A stretch of DNA of 64,000 bases, taken from Actinospineispora spinosispora DSM 44797. GTDB lineage: Bacteria; Actinomycetota; Actinomycetes; Mycobacteriales; Pseudonocardiaceae. The stretch lies in NCBI RefSeq assembly GCF_000429025.1, contig NZ_AUBB01000021.1, forward strand, positions 1 through 64,000. The letters are read 5' to 3'. The position numbers were made by a program, and so were the translations under genes. The first letter of the stretch is position 1; the number at the start of each line of letters is the position of its first letter. Below are positions 61,553 to 64,000 of this stretch, in pieces. The notes under the pieces are model-generated. The model was not told the origin of the DNA, did no database searches, and saw nothing but the letters and a program-made list of their open reading frames with translations.

Positions 61553-62241
61553 CTCTGCCTCCTCGAACCAGCCGCTGTATGAGCCGACGAAGGTCTCGGG
61601 AACAGCCTTGCCGGACCAGTCGGTCGGTCTCCGGGTCCGGCTGGAGTCAGCCGGACGGCGTCCTCATCGCTCGCCGCCTCCGAACGCACCCTCGCCGCAC
61701 CCCGCGAGCATGCCCAACCGGCATCGACAGGCCATAAACGACGCTCGACCTGGAAACCGCCTCCCCGCGGTACAGCTCGGTCACGCGCGTGACTCGATAG
61801 CTATGGACCCGACCTGGAAACGGAGCCGCGGTCTACCTCGGCATGCCGCTCACCACCGACCACCGGCATCGCCGGCTGCGACAAACCCAGCGGTGGGCGC
61901 TGTTGTGGTCCTCGGCCCGATCTCAACCCGGAGTGATGCTCCCGCTGAGCAGTAAGGGCCGCACAACGCCAGGCAGCGTCATGTCCGAACAGACGCACTG
62001 ACAGGTCCCTCGCCGCGGCATTACGGCCGATCCTCAACGCTCGCTTCAGTGGCGACCACTTCGCTCAAGCCCCGAAGGTTCCACCGTGCTCCAACGTTCG
62101 GCCGAGCTGGTCGGCTGCGCTCATGCGGCCCTGGCACCGGCGCAATCTGGCGCCGCAACGGCCTGAACTCTCGAGTTTCTGGCGGATTCGCTCGCGTGTC
62201 GGGCGGTGACAATGCGCTGATGCGCTCACCCAGCGCGGTGC
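61553..62241. other. Intergenic region with a 14-bp perfect palindrome
   Basis: About 690 bp with no supportable gene. GTCACGCGCGTGAC at 61780-61793 is a perfect palindrome, a possible TetR-type operator or chance. The phrase GACCTGGAAAC occurs twice (about 61746 and 61808). No recognisable protein was found on either strand. Confidence 0.35.
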
Positions 62242-62964
62242 TCAGATCGCGCAGCTGCCGTCGGTGCAGGCCCCACCGTCGTCGGACGGTGCGCCGGGCA
62301 GGGTGACCAGCGGCGACGGATTCGCCTCGGCCCACGCCGTGTCGAGCACCTCGCGCAGCGCGGCGGCGGGCTGCGCACCGGACACCCCGTACTTTTCGTC
62401 GACCACGAAGAACGGGACGCTGGTGATGCCGTAGCGGCGGGCCTGCAGCTCGTCGGCGCGCACCGCGTCGGCGTACCGGTCGCTGAGCAGCACCGCTCGG
62501 GAGCCGTCGGCGTCCAGCCCGACCTCGGCGGCCACTCGCACCAGCGTGTCGGGGTCACCGATGGGCTCGCCCTCGGTGAGGTAGGCACGGAACAACCGCT
62601 CTTTGAGCCGGTCCTGCAGCTGGGGGCCGCCGGTCTCCAGCGCGTGGTGCAGCAGACGGTGGGCATCGAAGGTGTTACCCGGGCGGGCCTTCTCGAAGTG
62701 GAACTCCAGGCCGTCTGCCGCCGCGGTTTCGGTCATCTGCCGATGCCGGCTGAGGGCGTCCTCGACGCTCATGCCGTACTTCGCGGCCAGGTGCTCGACC
62801 AGCGGCCCAGTGCGCTCCCGGGGCGCCTGCCCGTCGAGCTCGAAGCTGTGCCAGCGCACCGTCACCTCGTCCTGGTGCGGGAACCCGGCCAGCGCGGCCT
62901 CGAACCGCGCCCGCCCGATGGCACACCACGGACACACCACGTCAGACCAGATATCCACCTTCAC
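62242..62964 (-). CDS. DsbA-family oxidoreductase, FrnE-like
   Basis: 240 residues from the GTG at 62964; the family fold starts here with VKVDIWSDVVCPWC. CPWC is the redox motif; the cis-proline is in GITSVPFFVVDEKYGVSGAQ. It lacks a signal peptide, so it is cytosolic. FrnE proteins catalyse dithiol-disulfide exchange and act in oxidative stress or polyketide tailoring. The last residues (CTDGSCAI) hold an extra cysteine pair. Unlike the paralogue at 14459, the motif is intact. The RBS is weak. Confidence 0.88.
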   Translation of the reverse strand: MKVDIWSDVVCPWCAIGRARFEAALAGFPHQDEVTVRWHSFELDGQAPRERTGPLVEHLAAKYGMSVEDALSRHRQMTETAAADGLEFHFEKARPGNTFDAHRLLHHALETGGPQLQDRLKERLFRAYLTEGEPIGDPDTLVRVAAEVGLDADGSRAVLLSDRYADAVRADELQARRYGITSVPFFVVDEKYGVSGAQPAAALREVLDTAWAEANPSPLVTLPGAPSDDGGACTDGSCAI

Positions 62965-63501
62965 CCCAGGGTGAACGCGATAGCCGGAACCATCATTCCG
63001 CCGCTGCCCTCGCCTGCAAGTTCGCCGACCCGTCCGACGCACCGGGAACGCTTCCCGCGGGCGCCGGACGGGGTGAGAGCCTGGGGCCTTGCCCTTGTGT
63101 GTGACGGCAACCATAAGAGGCGGCGGCGGGACGGACGTGTCTTTGCAGCACCCTCACCTGACGACGGTGAGAACCGGAGGTGGGTTGCGGCGAGCCGGAT
63201 CTCCGGTCAGGTTCGAGCCTTTCGCGGAGTGACGGTTTCGGGTTGTGGACCGATTTCGGCGAGGCGGCGGGCAACGAGCTGACGAGCACGTCACGATCAC
63301 CGCCGGCGAGGCCGAAACTCGGCCGACGATGCGCCCAGCGGAATCTCCAGTGACACCCCCACCTGATTGGTACCCGTTGCCGAGTCCGAAGTGGACCCAG
63401 GTTTCGTGCTGAGACGGCGTTAGCGTCGACCATCTGGGCCGCCGTGTTCAGGCGGGTTGACGCGATGTCGTTGTGTGTACTGGACGAGGGGAACGTGCGG
63501 G
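62965..63501. other. Intergenic region with no gene seen
   Basis: About 540 bp between the FrnE-like and oxidoreductase genes, divergent. It should contain both promoters. No recognisable protein, strong repeat or terminator was found. Confidence 0.35.
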
Positions 63502-64000
63502 ATGAAGGCGATCGTGGTGTCGGATCAGGCCGCTGGTACGGCCGGGATGACGTTGGCGGAGCGTCAGTTGCCGGAGGCGGCGGGCAACGATGTGCTGGTC
63601 GAGGTCCGCGCGTCGGGGTTCACTCCGGGGGAGCTGGACTGGGACGGGACGTGGACCGATCGTCTTGGTCGTGACCGGACGCCGTCGATTCCCGGGCACG
63701 AGGTTGCGGGTGTGGTGTGCGCTCTCGGCTATGGCACGCGGGGTTTGTCGGTGGGGCAGCGGGTGTTCGGTCTCGCGGACTGGACCCGTGACGGCACGTT
63801 GGCCGAGTACGTGGCCATGGAGGCGCGCAACCTTGCTCCGCTGCCGGGTGATCTGGACTTCACGGTGGGCGCGAGTCTCCCGATCTCGGGTCTGACCGCG
63901 TGGCAGGGTCTGTTCGTGCACGGCCGCCTTCAGGTGGGGCAGAGTGTGCTGGTGCACGGCGCCGCGGGCGGAGTCGGGTCGATGGTGACGCAGCTTGCGC
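63502..64000 (+). CDS. NADP-dependent medium-chain oxidoreductase (quinone reductase-like), partial
   Basis: An ATG at 63502 opens a frame of 166 codons that reaches the right edge. It has the MDR N-terminal domain (MKAIVVSDQAAG, ASGFTPGELDWDG, GHEVAGVV) and the start of the NAD(P)-binding domain (VLVHGAAGGVGSMVTQLA). There is no zinc-ligand pattern of alcohol dehydrogenases in the visible part, so it fits the quinone oxidoreductase/zeta-crystallin branch. The rest is outside the window. A GGGG lies about 10 nt before the ATG. Confidence 0.85.
   Translation, partial: MKAIVVSDQAAGTAGMTLAERQLPEAAGNDVLVEVRASGFTPGELDWDGTWTDRLGRDRTPSIPGHEVAGVVCALGYGTRGLSVGQRVFGLADWTRDGTLAEYVAMEARNLAPLPGDLDFTVGASLPISGLTAWQGLFVHGRLQVGQSVLVHGAAGGVGSMVTQLA

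Noticed and set aside
61780-61793. 14-bp GTCACGCGCGTGAC palindrome as a regulator site
   Set aside because: It lies far from both flanking starts with no neighbouring regulator; CG-rich palindromes of this size can occur by chance. It is recorded only within the intergenic entry.

Overview
The window is high-GC DNA from a filamentous actinomycete. The evidence is GTG/TTG starts, G/C third positions, three SARP regulators, two mycofactocin-coupled dehydrogenases, an F420-type luciferase-like oxidoreductase, an XRE-DUF5753/DUF397 pair and an IS256-type transposase end. A member of the Pseudonocardiaceae or a related family is plausible, but the genus cannot be read from the sequence. No rRNA, tRNA or CRISPR array was seen.

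Region 1 (about 0.4-20 kb and 28.6-43.6 kb) looks like a specialised-metabolism or oxidative-catabolism locus without any PKS or NRPS core. It holds two cytochrome P450s, a PLP decarboxylase, three HsaA/N-hydroxylase-type acyl-CoA-dehydrogenase-fold flavoproteins (one truncated), a ThDP enzyme, an R2lox-like ferritin-fold protein, two methyltransferases, an ABM monooxygenase, several SDRs, an LLM enzyme, an FAD/NAD(P)-binding enzyme, a GMC oxidoreductase, an aldo/keto-reductase-like protein, an MFS exporter, three SARPs, two TetRs and an Lrp. A secreted hydrolase fused to a peptide deformylase domain is embedded in it.

Region 2 (about 12.4-16.4 kb and 21.5-28.4 kb) looks like stress defence. 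A YcaC-like hydrolase, a YceI protein, a MarR regulator, a DsbA-like protein and a TDT transporter are followed by an RclA-like flavoprotein disulfide reductase, a TetR, and an RclR-like AraC regulator that keeps both redox cysteines. The regulator diverges from an operon of a Dps-like protein, a three-subunit nitrile hydratase/thiocyanate hydrolase with a split beta subunit, and a MIP channel with an extra C-terminal domain. The same 30-bp element lies exactly 48 nt before the start codons of rclA and of the Dps-like gene, in the same orientation. This suggests a coordinated hypothiocyanite-to-thiocyanate-to-COS/ammonia detoxification module, or else a nitrile-processing operon under redox control.

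Region 3 (43.7-46.8 kb) is a small regulatory island: DUF397, an XRE regulator with a perfect 18-bp palindrome before it, two small cysteine-containing proteins, three strong terminators and small hypothetical, secreted and membrane proteins. Region 4 (47.0-52.5 kb) has an acyl-CoA synthetase/SDR/crotonase operon and an alpha/beta hydrolase-OsmC fusion.

Region 5 (52.9-59.0 kb) is a tightly packed operon for 2-pyrone-4,6-dicarboxylate (PDC) breakdown: LigI, an MFS transporter, GalB, LigK, GalD and a GntR regulator, with a candidate GntR operator and a nested inverted-repeat structure upstream. The ring-cleavage dioxygenase is absent, so the imported substrate may be PDC itself. The right end carries a secreted TAP-type hydrolase, an SDR, a FrnE-like DsbA protein and the start of a medium-chain oxidoreductase.
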